64,000 nucleotides of DNA from Eriocheir sinensis (GCF_024679095.1 NC_066577.1:1516851-1580850), one strand, 5' to 3'. Shown: positions 49,554-62,479, counted from the first letter of the stretch. Notes: generated by a model from the sequence alone, not told the origin. Program-made: numbers and translations.

Positions 49554-51373
49554 TAGAAAAAAATGAAATATTTGATCAAAGTAGAAAATGAGTCTATAAG
49601 TAATCCTAAGTGCTTCTTTCAGATGTATAGAACAAAACACGGGAGAAAATTGGACCGCTGAAAACAAACACAGGGAGCTAGTAGAAAATTACGAAAATAT
49701 GAGCACATTGTTGAACGACTACGTCATTTCAGTATTCACACAGGAGGATCGAACGACTATACCGGAAAGAGTTCAGGTGTACGAGGGCGGGGATGGCGAT
49801 AAATTGAGGGATGTAATCATTACCAGGCAAGTATATCCTGACGGGATATTTCCGAGGGTATTAAAGGAGTTAGGTGATATAATCAGTGACCCACTAACCG
49901 ACATCTTTAAGATGTCGGTAAATACTGGCTATGTGCCGAGCCTATGGAAAGTAGCTAATGTGACGCCGATTTTTAAAAAGGGGGACAGGTCAGTTGCTTC
50001 AAACTATCGCCCAATTAGCTTAACATCGGTTATAGGGAAGATGCTGGAGTCCATAATAGCCAGGAACATTCGGGAGCATTTAGAGAAACATAGCTTAATT
50101 CACGACTCGCAGCATGGGTTCACAAAAGGTAGGTCATGCCTCACCAATCTCTTGTCCTTCTACAATAAAGTATTTGAGGCGGTTGACAGAGATGAAAATT
50201 ATGATGTAATCTATCTTGATTTTAGTAAAGCGTTTGACAAAGTTCCTCACCAACGACTGTTGCTTAAATTACAGGCTCACGGAGTAGAGGGTAAAGTTTT
50301 GAACTGGGTCAAGGCGTGGCTTAGCAATAGGAAGCAAAGAGTGCAAATCAATGGTAAAAGATCTGACTGGGGATGTGTTACGAGTGGGGTCCCACAAGGT
50401 TCGGTATTAGGTCCACTTTTGTTTATTATTTATATCAATGACGTAGACACAGGAATTAGTAGTGATGTTAGTAAATTTGCAGATGATACCAAGATCGGTA
50501 GAGTAATTGAGTCGGATCAGGACGCTAGTATTCTCCAAGGTGAACTCAACAGATTATATGACTGGGCGGATAAATGGCAGATGGAGTTCAATGTAGGGAA
50601 GTGCAGTATTCTGAGTGTAGGTAGGAAAAACCACTCACATAACTATTGCTTAAATGACACTCTCATAAGTAGGTCTGGGTGCGAGAGTGATTTATGGGTC
50701 TTATTGAGCTCTGATCTCCGTCCAAGTGCACAATGCATTCAAGCTAGAAATCGAGCTAATAGTGTACTGGTATTTATTTCAAGGAGAGTAAGCAACATAA
50801 GCCCAGAAGTCTTCCTCAAACTATATTTAGCATTAGTTAGACCTCATCTTGACTATGCGGTTCAGTTCTGGTCACCCTACTATAGAATGGATATCAAAAT
50901 GTTAGAATCGGTGCAGAGGAGGATGACTAAGATGATTCAGGGGCTGAGAAACTTGCCATACGAGGAAAGACTCAAACAGTTAAACTTGCATTCTCTAGAA
51001 AGGCGAAGGGTGCGTGGAGACATGATCGAGGTTTATAAATGGATGAAGGGCTTTAATAAGGGAGACATTCATAAGGTTTTGTTGGTAAGAGAACCGGGTA
51101 GGACACGAAGTAACGGGTTTAAACTGGATAAATTCAGATTCAACAGGGACATAGGCAAAAATTGGTTTACTAACAGGGTGGTGGATGAGTGGAATAGGCT
51201 TAGCAGTCATGTGGTGAGTGCCAATACAATTGTCACATTCAAAAATAGACTAGATAAATTCATGGACAGCGATATTAGGTGGGGTTAGATACACGGGAGC
51301 TTAGGGTCAAAGGAGCTGCCTCGTACAGGCCTACCGGCCTCTTGCAGACTCCTGCGTTCTTATGTTCTTATGT
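48532..51373 (+). mobile_element. CR1-like LINE, family A, longest copy (K)
   Basis: This copy starts near the beginning of the endonuclease and ends in the GTTCTTAT octamer tail at 51355-51373. It is the most complete family-A element in the window and supplies the reference for copies A, B, C and E. ORF1 and the 5'UTR are missing, so it is 5'-truncated. Directly after its tail, at 51374, comes a partial 110-bp unit of the composite repeat. Confidence 0.92.
49699..51288 (+). CDS. LINE ORF2 C-terminal part: reverse transcriptase
   Basis: This 529-codon open frame is the longest credible one in the window. Motifs: KKGDRSVASNYRPISLTS, DSQHGFTKGRSCLTNLL, IYLDFSKAFDKVPHQRLL (motif A), TSGVPQGSVLGPLLFII (motif B), SKFADDTKIGR (motif C, FADD), WQMEFNVGKCSILSVGR, then the thumb and C-terminal blocks to RWG. 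All three catalytic Asp residues are present. Compared with copy C, an in-frame deletion of 42 bases at about 49830 removes the KLKKNKSPGTDG block, an RT0/1 element, so activity is doubtful despite the open frame. Confidence 0.9.
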   Translation: MSTLLNDYVISVFTQEDRTTIPERVQVYEGGDGDKLRDVIITRQVYPDGIFPRVLKELGDIISDPLTDIFKMSVNTGYVPSLWKVANVTPIFKKGDRSVASNYRPISLTSVIGKMLESIIARNIREHLEKHSLIHDSQHGFTKGRSCLTNLLSFYNKVFEAVDRDENYDVIYLDFSKAFDKVPHQRLLLKLQAHGVEGKVLNWVKAWLSNRKQRVQINGKRSDWGCVTSGVPQGSVLGPLLFIIYINDVDTGISSDVSKFADDTKIGRVIESDQDASILQGELNRLYDWADKWQMEFNVGKCSILSVGRKNHSHNYCLNDTLISRSGCESDLWVLLSSDLRPSAQCIQARNRANSVLVFISRRVSNISPEVFLKLYLALVRPHLDYAVQFWSPYYRMDIKMLESVQRRMTKMIQGLRNLPYEERLKQLNLHSLERRRVRGDMIEVYKWMKGFNKGDIHKVLLVREPGRTRSNGFKLDKFRFNRDIGKNWFTNRVVDEWNRLSSHVVSANTIVTFKNRLDKFMDSDIRWG

Positions 51374-51847
51374 TTAATGACATATCAGCTGACCGTGTAG
51401 GACTTGAGTGTTGCCGAGCACGGGTGTGGTGCTGTACACGTCCACGAATCCTCCAACATTGAACTTTTTTTTTTTCATCTCGTTTGAGTCACATTCCGTT
51501 AATTGTGGTCCGCGGTCTTTCCGGGCCTGCCTTGACGTGCTCAGCTTTCCTTGGCGGCGCCGTGGTCCGAGTCGTCTGTGTCCTGACCTTTGCCCTTGGC
51601 CTTGGCCGTGCTGGTAAGTGGCTTTCGCTGCGGACATAACTCCTTCCTCAGCTCGACCACGTCCCCGGTGCCCCGTGACGGTGCCGCGGCTCTCGGCGTC
51701 CCCTTCTTTGGGTGATCCACCCGCACGTCGCGGCGGCCCTCCACCGCGGCGGTGTTTTGTACATTTCAGGCGCAACAAGATAACCTGTCCGCATCAGTGT
51801 CTCTACAGCAAGTTTTCCAGCATGAGACGTTTTCTGGTGGGTCAGCA

Positions 51848-53695
<1,848 letters not shown>

Positions 53696-53922
53696 TCAAC
53701 CTGTAACATTCCCTTCAGAAGTCCTAGGCAGTTCCTTTTTGATCTGATACAGTGACTCCTGGAAATAACCTCTCCATTCCTCTCTGGGCACATCGCAGTT
53801 TCCATTCCAAAAGCCGTGAAAGTCTGTACTCTGTGTCTCAGGCCCATAGGTCGTGACAAGAACAACACACTGTTGATTATGTTTTGCTTCAAGCACATTG
53901 GTAGGGAGCCTCTCGATATATT
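53696..53922 (-). CDS. Unrecognised open frame, about 75 codons
   Basis: On the minus strand a stop-to-stop frame gives a protein-like sequence with balanced composition: [57 protein letters not shown] and a terminal NVTG before TGA at 53696-53698. It is unlike the low-complexity frames around it and is mixed polar/hydrophobic with Trp, His and Cys. I do not recognise the family. It may be a terminal exon, a processed pseudogene or a transposon gene fragment; no start codon context or splice site is decisive. Confidence 0.35.
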
Positions 53923-53973
53923 ACCTTGTTTTAAACTCCAGCTCTATGTGCATATTGATTTCCTGTTCGAATA

Positions 53974-54060
53974 AAGGGAGTCATCGCGAGTGGCCTAAGG
54001 CTGTCCTAAAGACCATCACAAATGAACTCCGGGAGGCAGCATGAGCCAAGCAAGTCATCC
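53974..54060 (+). mobile_element. SINE family S2, decayed fragment
   Basis: It contains tcatcgcgagtggcctaag, gtcctaaagaccatcac and ccgggaggcagcatgagcc, matching the middle of the SINE copies at 35790-35920 and 62220-62340 with deletions. The head and poly(A) tail are missing. Confidence 0.7.
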
Positions 54061-54380
54061 TCCTCCAGTGTTTTTTGGGGTTTAAATCCTTTTCTGGATG
54101 TTCTGTGATAGTTTGGATGACCCCCCCCCCCCCCCTCAGAAAAGACGCCCATTTTTTTGATGATGTTGTTCAGGCATAAAGGTGAATGATGTCCTTTTCT
54201 TATATTTGATTTTGATAGATTTTTTTTTTATATATATAATTATACTGTTATTTATTTATTTATTTAACTTAATTTACTTTCATCTAATTTTTCTTTTGCT
54301 TGGTGTTTTCTTTTTCTTTTCATTATTTTCTGCTTTTATCTAATTTTCTTGGTGTTCTTTTAATATCATCCTTTTTTGAT
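54061..54380. other. T-rich unassigned DNA with a C homopolymer
   Basis: A run of about 16 C at 54121-54136 and T/AT-rich DNA. No feature is recognised. Confidence 0.5.
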
Positions 54381-55560
54381 GCTCCTTGGTCTGGATGAGC
54401 CTCTTTCACCCCAGAAAAGACTCACCCATGATTTTGGATGTTAGTCAGGGCCGAAAGGTGGATGATTTGTCTATATATTTCTTTTTATCGATGTGATTCC
54501 ATATTGTCATTTTTTTTGTGTGTTCTTTATCTATATTTTCCTTCTTCTATTCTTTTTCTAAATCTCGCCTTTACTCTGGTGTTGTTTGTGTTCTGTCCTC
54601 TTTCCTCGGTGTTCTCTCGTATCGCCTTTTCTTGGTGCTGTGTGCGGGTACTCCTGAGTCTCCTTCACCCCAGAAAAGACCCACTCGTACCAACACACAA
54701 CACCACACGCCTTAATGCTAGAGTTGTTTGCCTTTTTGCCTGTGATTTTTTTGTTCATTTTTGTAGTTGATGAGATGACACGGTAGTTTCCTTTTATCGA
54801 TGTTGTGGTTCTGTATTATCATTTTTTGGTGGTATTTTTGTATATCTTCCTTCTTCTTTCATTCTCTTTCTTTGTGATTACTTTTTTGGTATTGTTTCTG
54901 TTTTATCCTCTTTTTCTTGTTGTTCTCTTCAATCGCCTTTTCTTGGTGCTGTGTGCGGGTACTCCTGAGTCTCCTTCACCCCAGAAAAGACTCACTCGTC
55001 CCAGCATACAACACCAAACGCCTTCTTATTGTATTCTTTTCTATATCATTCTTACTCCTGGTGTTGTTTCTGTTCTATCCTCATTTCTTGTTGTTCTCTT
55101 CTATCGCCTTTTCTTGGTGCTGTGTGCTGGTACGGGTAAGTCTCTTTCACCCCAGAAAAGACCCACCCATACCAACACACAACACCACACGCCTTCATGC
55201 TAGATTTTTTTTGGCTTTTTGTCGTTTTGTGATTTTTTTGTTCATTTTTTAGTTTATGATATGACACGATAGTTTCCTTTTATCGATGTTGTGGTTCTGT
55301 ATTATCGTTTTGGTGGTCTTTTTCTATATCTTCCTTCTTCTTTTATTCTCTTTCTGTATGCTTACTTTTCCGGTATTGTTTCTATTTTATCCTCTTTCTT
55401 TGTGTTCTCTTGTATCGCCTTTTCTTGGTGCTGTGTGCTGGTACGGGCAAGTCTCCTTCACCCCAGAAAAGACTAACTCATACCAACACACAACACCACA
55501 CGCCTTCATGCTAGATTTTTGTCTTCTCTGATTTTTTCTGTTGTTTTTGTAGAGATGGCA
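54381..55560. repeat. Higher-order tandem array with alternating 311- and 171-bp spacing
   Basis: The marker cttggtgctgtgtgc occurs at 54631, 54942, 55113 and 55424, spacings of 311, 171 and 311. Each is followed by caccccagaaaagac and caacacacaacacca. A more diverged unit is visible at 54385-54440 (tttcaccccagaaaagac). Frames of up to 132 codons are Phe/Ser/Leu-rich and follow the repeat; no domain. Confidence 0.88.
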
Positions 55561-56025
55561 CGATTGCCTTCAGTTATTTCCTTCTACAACGTATAATGAA
55601 CGTGTCATTACCTCTGTCGTCTGGTTATTGAGATGGTCAGAACTGTCTTGCTGGCCCCGCCGCCCGCCCCTGGAGCCTCGGGATCGCCTGCACCGCCATG
55701 AACGCCCCGGGGGAGCCGAGGCGCTCTGCCGGGACTCCTGGGCCCTGCGACGCTCGCCAGGAAGACCTTGGGCCCCTGACGCTCCCCAGCCCCGCCGAGG
55801 CGAGGAGGGTTGGAGCAAGACCTGCCTCTTAAAACCACCAGACGGGAATATTAAGTTAATCGAAAATACCGTGAAGGCGCCGATCACGGAGTTTGTCGGA
55901 TCCGGGATGGCAGAACGAAGGGCCGAAGGAGCGTGACAGATCATCCTGAGAAGTGACCTTGGAATGGTTTCCGGGGCAGAATCCGTTTGTCTCTTTCCTT
56001 CTTGCTTCCCTTTTTGCTTGTTTTG

Positions 56026-56029
<4 letters not shown>
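55561..56029. other. GC-rich block, possibly exonic, unrecognised
   Basis: Bases 55640-55820 are markedly GC-rich compared with the surroundings. The plus-strand frame 55628-55936 and minus-strand frames are open, but their translations (Arg/Pro/Gly-rich) show no domain, and no convincing splice sites were found. It could be a host exon, UTR or CpG island. Confidence 0.3.
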
Positions 56030-56121
<92 letters not shown>

Positions 56122-57559
56122 TCCTTTTATTTTTTCCATCAGTTCTGTTCTTGCCAGCTTTCTTTTTATTTATTATTCCATACTCTTTACCATTCACTCT
56201 TTCAGTCATCTTTTTTTATCCGTCCCAGATTGTTCTTCCTTCCTTCATTCACTTCCTCCTTTCGTCCTTCATTTTAATCCTTTCCAACTTTGTTCCTTCA
56301 CTCTTCCTTCTTTCATTTTTCTTCTTTCTTTAGTCTCTTCTTCCTATCACTTCACTCATATTCCACTTTTCATGATATTTACAACTTACCTTCCTTCCTT
56401 CCTTCCTTCCTTCCTTCCTTCCTTCCTTCCTTTTCCTTTCCCTTTCTATCTCTACCCTTCCTCGGCTCATTTCCATCCCGACGTGTAGGTGAAAGGAAGA
56501 AAAAAACGAAATAAGACGGAGAGCATGAATGAATTGAAGGGGTAGTAGAGTAAGAAAAAAGATAAGGGAGGGACAAGATGATCAAGAATAGAATAGGAGG
56601 AAATGAAGGAGGAACGAAGGAAGTTGAGTGTGTGTGTGTGGGCGTGACAAGGGCGTGGGGAGCCAGGCTGTTTTGCTGCTCCCCCTCGGCGCTGGTCAGT
56701 GGCGTGGCGGGGCCTGACAGACAGACGTGAAGCTCTTAAGGGAAAGGTTTTGCCCACTGCTTCTTCGTCTCAAATCGTGACCTCGACTTGCCTTACCTCT
56801 GGTCTTCGTGTTCTGTTTCTTTGTCTTCTTTTCTCGTCTTTTCCTTTGGTTCTTTCGTGTTCTGGTTCTTGGTTTTCTTTGTATTTTCAACTTCGTTTTT
56901 CGTTTTCTTTATCTTTTTAATTTTGTTTTTCGTGCTTCGTTTTTCTCCACTTTTTTTCTTTCTTCTTCGTCGTCAGTTCATTTTTTTTTCTTAATTTTCT
57001 GCCACCTTTTCTCCTCCTGCTCCTTATCTTCCTCCTCCTCCTCCTCCTCCTCCTCTTCCCCCTCTTTTTTATCTCCTTGTTCCTGTTTTCTTTTCTGCCT
57101 CCTCAACCTCCTCGTCCTCTTTTCTTTTCCATCCTCTCATCCTTCTCTTCATCCATATCAACTCCCTCCTCCTCCTCCTCCTCCTCCTCCTCCTCCTCCT
57201 CCTCCTCACCCCCCTGTGTTATAACGTGCTCGTGGGTCGTGTCTAATACCCTGATAGGCGATCAAACCCCTTATCTCAACCCCATTAGGTGGTATCGCTG
57301 CCCCATGAGTCACCCTGAGTAGCTCCCACTTCTCCCCCTTCCCCTTCCCCTCCCCCTTCCCCTTCCCTCCCCTTCCTCCCCTTCCCCCATCCCCCCATTC
57401 GCCTGACAGCCTCCCCGGAAGGTCCATCAGGTAAAGCCGCCTGCCCACGCTGCCTTGATCTCCACATTTGTTCTCCACACTGTTAGCGGATTTTGTCTCC
57501 TTGCCGGTCTCCATTTACCTCCCGTGCCCTAAATATCTCCCCTCCACTTGCAAGCAGCG
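56030..57559. repeat. Microsatellites and pyrimidine-rich DNA
   Basis: (CT)n at 56030-56116, (CTTC)n at 56391-56432, T/C-rich DNA at 56760-57070, (CTC)n at 57030-57056 and 57173-57207, and cccctt-rich DNA at 57325-57395. A short unique stretch at 57208-57320 has no recognised feature. Confidence 0.8.
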
Positions 57560-58060
57560 GCCTTGTATCTCTACCTCACAACCTCCACTCATTATCTTTC
57601 TTGCCTTGCCTTACCTATTCTCAACAGTGTCTCTGTACTCTCCACCCCACAACCTCCACTAACTATCCATATCTTACCTTGCCTTACCTTACCTATTCTC
57701 AACAGTGTCTCTGTACTCTTCACCCCACAACCTCCACTAACTATCCATATCTTACCTTGCCTTACCTTACCTATTCTCAACAGTGTCTTTGTACTCTCCA
57801 CCCCACAACCTCCACTAACTATCCATATCTTACCTTGCCTTACCTTACCTATTCTCAACAGTGTCTCTGTACTCTCCACCCCACAACCTCCACTAACTAT
57901 TCATTTCTTACCTTGCCTTACCTTACCTATTCTCAACAGTGTCTTTGTACTCTCCACCCCACAACCTCCACTAACTATCCATCTCTTACCTTGCCTTACC
58001 TTACCTATTTTTAACAGTGTTTTTGTAATCTTCACCCCACAACCTCCACCTTGCCTAAAA
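57560..58060. repeat. 78-bp minisatellite
   Basis: The marker ctattctcaacagtg occurs at 57615, 57693, 57771, 57849 and 57927, with a variant at 58005: a constant 78-base period over about six and a half units. Units contain ccacaacctccactaac and ttaccttgccttacc. Because 78 is divisible by three, frames stay open on both strands with 26-residue repeats; I treat these as artefacts. Confidence 0.93.
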
Positions 58061-58739
58061 TTACCTTACCTTACCTCTCCTTACCTTACCGTACGTATCT
58101 TTCTTACCTGTCTCCACTGGCCTCCATTTGACATCCTTATCCTAAGGCGACTTTACACATGGCAACTCGTGGCTGGCAATACAGGCGCGACGTGCTGCCG
58201 GCAGCATTTTGGGTCTGGGTCTGGGTCTGGGAGCTCTTCTCGTGGCAAGTTCTCTGCAGCTGAGCGTGTCCGTCTTGTATTGCCGACTGGCGGCTGGGTA
58301 AACAACATGTCGATGTCGGCGACAATAAAACAAGGAATGACAGATGCAGATACTATATTAGGCTAATGGACCAAACTCATTGTGGTTTTAAGATATGGTA
58401 GTAGCCTTTTGGGGTGTCTGGGATGAATTCATGCCCTTGCATTTACTAGTTAATTGAAGGTGGAATACATTGAATCTCAATCTCAATCACCAGAAACCTA
58501 TAACAGACAATGTCTCACGGCACAAATGGACCGTATTGGCTATCCGGCGGCGACTCGGAGACAAGTACTGTTTTGACTTAACTCGACTCCTCTTTTCTAT
58601 TTCGGGAAAAAATACTACTACTGGCTGTCGTTTGGAGCCAAATGTCCAAACGTGGTACCTGCTGGCCGCGGGCCGCAACCTCCTGAACGGCCCAAACAGC
58701 CAAAACACAGCTTGGGAGGTTTCGTATTTTTTCGCCCAG

Positions 58740-60085
58740 GGCCCGAATTTACAATTAATCTTAAACCGCTAAGTTTGACTTTAGGGCGAGTTTAACTTTA
58801 TTCTTCATCTTATCCCTCATAAGTTAATCTTAGCTGACGGGATATTTTAGGCGGGCCCAAACCCGTCTTAAGGAGCCTAAGTCGAACTTCAGTCGCCAAG
58901 ATGGCCGAGCGTCAACAAGCCCGTCAGCGCCTAGAGAAGACTTTTCAAGAGCGAAGAGACGTTCTGAATACTTTGAGTGACGCAGAACTATTGAAACGCT
59001 ACAGACTGGATCGTGCAGGAGTACTGTTCGTAACGGATTTGGTGAGAGGGGCCCTGCAAAGCCCTACTTCAAGGAGTTTTGCATTGACACCCGAAATGAA
59101 AGTAATTATTACACTGCGTTACTTAGCAACGGGGAAAATGCAGATGTGTAACAGTGATGATCTTGGTCCATCACCGTCGTCAGTAAGCAAAGCGATCACC
59201 GATACCCTCAAGGCACTTACACAACCAGCCATACTTGTCCAATTCATTCGATTTCCTCGCACCGTCCCTGAAATCCGAGAGAAACAACAAGAATTTGTGC
59301 AAGTTGCAAACTTCCCTGGCATTGTTGGTGTAATAGATTGCACGCATGTCAGGATACCCCCAGGGAATATGAAGCAGACCATGTCAACAGGAAGAATTTC
59401 CATAGCATAAACACACAATTAGTGTTTGATGCCAAATATAATATTCTTAATGTTGTAGCTAATTGGCCTGGGTCCACTCATGATGCTCGTATTTGGCGTG
59501 AGAGTGGCCTCAAACGCATGTTTGAGGATCATCGTATACCACCGGATTCATGTCATCTATTAGGGGACAGTGGCTACCCTTGCAGACGGTATCTGTTGAC
59601 TCCGTTCCCTCTACTATGTGTAGTGTGTGGCAGTCTCTCCAATTCACTCCCCTTTTCCTCTTGGGAGAAGTGAAAGCGGCAATATTTTCCATGATTACTT
59701 CGTCAGAGGGAGGGTGATGCAAGAATGAGGAAGACGAACAGGAACGCGTGTCCGTGTTTACATTCAAGAGAAAAAAAAAAAGAATATCACCTTGCGCGGA
59801 TGATAAACGTAACCTTTATTTTATAAATACTACCTTATTATGCCCATATTTCTGAAGAATATCATCATGTAACATTGATAAAGTAGTATTACTACATATT
59901 CAATCACTGAAGTGTCGCAATTCTGCAATTTAAAAAATACATCTTTTGCCAGGACAAATTTTCATACTGGATCAGCTGCTGAGTGAAGTTGAACTTATTT
60001 TTTCATTTAAGCTCAGCTATAAGTTAAACTTGAGATTCAGTGGAACTTTTAAGTTAAAGATTATGATTAATTGTAAATTCGGGCC
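58740..60085 (+). mobile_element. PIF/Harbinger transposon with broken transposase gene
   Basis: Terminal inverted repeats of about 20 bp: GGCCCGAATTTACAATTAAT at 58740 and its complement ending at 60085. A 3-base CAG is present on both sides (58737-58739 and 60086-60088). Removing the element and one CAG restores the palindromic symmetry of the surrounding foldback arm, which confirms the boundaries. The element is 1346 bp and carries the transposase fragment at 58901-59673. Confidence 0.87.
58901..59673 (+). pseudogene. HARBI1-like DDE transposase/nuclease, frameshifted and truncated
   Basis: It starts MAERQQARQRLEKTF. The N-terminal region (LLKRYRLDRAGVLFVTDLV, TLRYLATGKMQMC) and the catalytic N side ([15 protein letters not shown], first Asp) lie in one frame to 59364. 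A one-base change in a C-run at about 59355 moves the rest to another frame: [58 protein letters not shown] (second Asp). The sequence then diverges and stops at 59673, before the region that holds the third acidic residue. The accessory Myb-like protein of complete Harbinger elements is absent. It is a non-functional transposase gene. Confidence 0.9.
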
Positions 60086-60902
60086 CAGGGCTTTATTTTG
60101 CTCTCCAGCAGCTTAAGAATGATTTAACTTGCTGTTAAATAATGTTAGTTTAAGTTTCTGTAGCTATTATGAATTCTGGTCTTAAGATAAGTGTTTACAG
60201 ACGCCCTCTCGCTGGAGAGGGCGTCTTGTAAATCACTTATCTTAAAACCAAAGTCAAAATAGCTACAGGTACTTAAACTAACAATTATTTAACATCAACT
60301 TAAATCATTCTTAAGCTGCTGGAGAGCAAAATAAAACTATGGGCGAAAAGAAATACGAAACCTCCCAAGCTGTGTTTTGGCTGTTTGGGCCGCTCAGGAG
60401 ACTGCGGCCCACGGCACATTGGCCCCTCAGTGGTCACACACACCACACACAGACGCAAACCTTAAAGCCTTACCAGCAAAGGGTAAATACATTTTTTCTA
60501 CCATTTGGCCCCAAACGACAGCCAGTATTATTTTTTTTCCGAAATAGAAAAGAGGAACCGAGTTAAGTCAAAACAGTTCTTGTCTCCGAGTCGCCGCCGG
60601 ATAGCCAATACGGTCCATTGGGGACCTGGCACCCAAATGCCCACACCATAATTAACCGCCAACCTAATCGTATGAGGCATTCTAGATTACTTGATGATTG
60701 GAGTGAATTATCATTGTTGGGGCAAAGTTAAATGATTTTTCTCTTTGAAATAGTTATTTTTGAATCTAAAATACGTCCTGATGCTCCCGGCGGCTCCTCC
60801 CACGTGTGAAGGTACTTGCTCCCGAGAGCACCCAGCCGGTCTAGCCGCTAGATCGTCGCGGCTGTATTGCCGGCCAGGTATTGCCACGTGTAAAGCCGCC
60901 TT

Positions 60903-61469
60903 TACCTTACCTTATCTCTCTGACTTATCTCCATTCTCCAATGGCGTCCACTTGGTACCTTTCATTGGTCTTTTTTTTTCTCCTTCCCATCCTCCTCCTC
61001 CGCCCACACTGATAGTCCACAACTGCTTCCACCAGCTATTTATTTCCTGAGTGGATTCCTCCAGGAATTCCACTCGCCATATTTCTATTACTTCCCTCGT
61101 CTTCACTACTTCCACTTCTTTTTCTTCATCAGTTTCCTTCAACTAATATCCTTTTTCCACACTTCCTTCCTCCATCTGCTACCACTACAACCAGTCAGTC
61201 TCCTCCTCCTCCTCCGCCAATACCGTCCAATCACACCTTCATCCCTCCTCAGTTAACCTCAATATGCCACCAACCTCTTACCTGCTAATCTCTATGAACC
61301 TCAACCCCTCCAATTTCCCTGTGCTAATCTCTATTACCTCCTCCTCCTCCTCCTCCTCCTTCTCCAACCCCCCCCCCCCCTCCCACATACACACACAGGT
61401 CAGGATACACACACTTCCTGCGAAATAATCAAGACCCAAATTATGATCGGACTCAGCCATTTAACGTGT

Positions 61470-61557
<88 letters not shown>

Positions 61558-61605
61558 TGCTACCACGACCTACCAGTTGATTTGCACAATGAAAATGTAT
61601 GTTGC

Positions 61606-61644
<39 letters not shown>

Positions 61645-61646
61645 GT

Positions 61647-61712
<66 letters not shown>

Positions 61713-62125
61713 TTGCCCAATTAACGCCACTCCATCCGTCTCTTGAGGTGCAGGTGTGTGTTCGATGAGACAGACAGGTGTAGAGGCAGGAAGACGGGCA
61801 GATAAGATGGACAATAAATAGACGAGCAATTAGACGGACAGGTACACACGCACGAACACGAACAAGATCGACGAGAAGGGGCAAAGGAAGAAGAAAAGGA
61901 AGAGGTTATACGGTAAATAGATGAGTAATTTTGATAATAAAGGTTGGTGAGAAGGGAAGATATGGCACACAAACAATGTATGACTAACGTAAAACATGTT
62001 GAGATGGAATATAAGAAAATCAGAAACTCGTGCTAGAAGAAATATTGAATTAATATATAGGGTTAAACACTCGCATAGGTATATAAGTACCTATATGGAG
62101 CTTCGGCGAAATAAGCTTTAGGGTA
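60903..62125. repeat. Pyrimidine-rich DNA and GT/GA/CA microsatellites
   Basis: (CTC)n at 61331-61360, C-run at 61369-61381, (GT)n at 61465-61556, (GA)n at 61609-61640, (CA)n at 61649-61710. The GT and CA tracts are inverted and about 92 bp apart. Bases 60903-60960 resemble 58087-58136 on the other side of the transposon nest (ttaccttacc, ttatctccat-type DNA). No gene. Confidence 0.82.
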
Positions 62126-62479
62126 GGCGGTGGCTGAACTGGTAGCGTACTGGGCCCACATTCACCGCGTGATGGACGACGCGGGTTCGAATCCCCACGC
62201 TACTACCTCGGATTTTTCAGTCACCGCCGAGTGAATTAAAACTACCCACATGCTGTCCTGAAGACCACCCATCAACCCGGACTCTAGAGGAAGCCGTCCA
62301 AGCGAATCAAGAACGAGTTCCGGGGGGCAGCATGAGTCAATGCAAGATGGCGCCACTATAAACACTCACCTGCGCCAGGCCAGGCCCCACCTGGAAGAAG
62401 CCTTGGGCCGACCATCAGGCCCCGCCGGGAAGATGCCTACCGGCGCAATAGGCAGCAACGTAAAAAAAAAAAAAAAAAA
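62126..62479 (+). mobile_element. tRNA-derived SINE, family S2, full-length-like copy
   Basis: The tRNA-like head ggcggtggctgaactggtag contains an A box, and gcgggttcgaatccc at about 62181-62195 is a good B box. The body matches the copy at 35703-36035 (aagaccacccatcaacc, caagatggcgccactataaa, gcctaccggcgcaata). Poly(A) ends at 62479. It is longer than the copy at 35703 by a repeated gaccatcaggcccc-type segment near the 3' end. Confidence 0.9.

Larger units (their letters stand above)
58525..60619. mobile_element. Long foldback (palindromic) element, interrupted
   Basis: The left arm (58525-58739 plus 60089-60212) and right arm (60213-60619) are inverted copies over more than 300 bp. Outer ends read aatggaccgtattggc and gccaatacggtccatt. 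The inner arms meet around gccctctcgctggagagggc at 60203-60222. The right arm carries about 70 bp not present on the left. The left arm is split by the Harbinger element at 58740-60085. Such near-complete palindromes are typical of foldback MITEs. Confidence 0.82.
58144..60902. mobile_element. Outer DNA transposon of a three-level nest
   Basis: Imperfect terminal inverted repeats of about 48 bp lie at 58144-58191 and 60855-60902. Both read AGGCG-CTTTACAC-TGGCA from the outside, then ggcaatacag-cgcgac. The flanking trinucleotides are CTA (58142-58144 region) and TTA (60902-60904), an imperfect match to the TWA duplication of PIF/Harbinger elements. Excluding the nested elements, its own sequence is about 0.65 kb and has no transposase frame. 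Confidence 0.6.

Noticed and set aside
57493..58366. Proteins with 26-residue repeats on both strands
   Set aside because: The minisatellite period (78) is divisible by three, so frames remain open on any strand by construction; no start context or domain.
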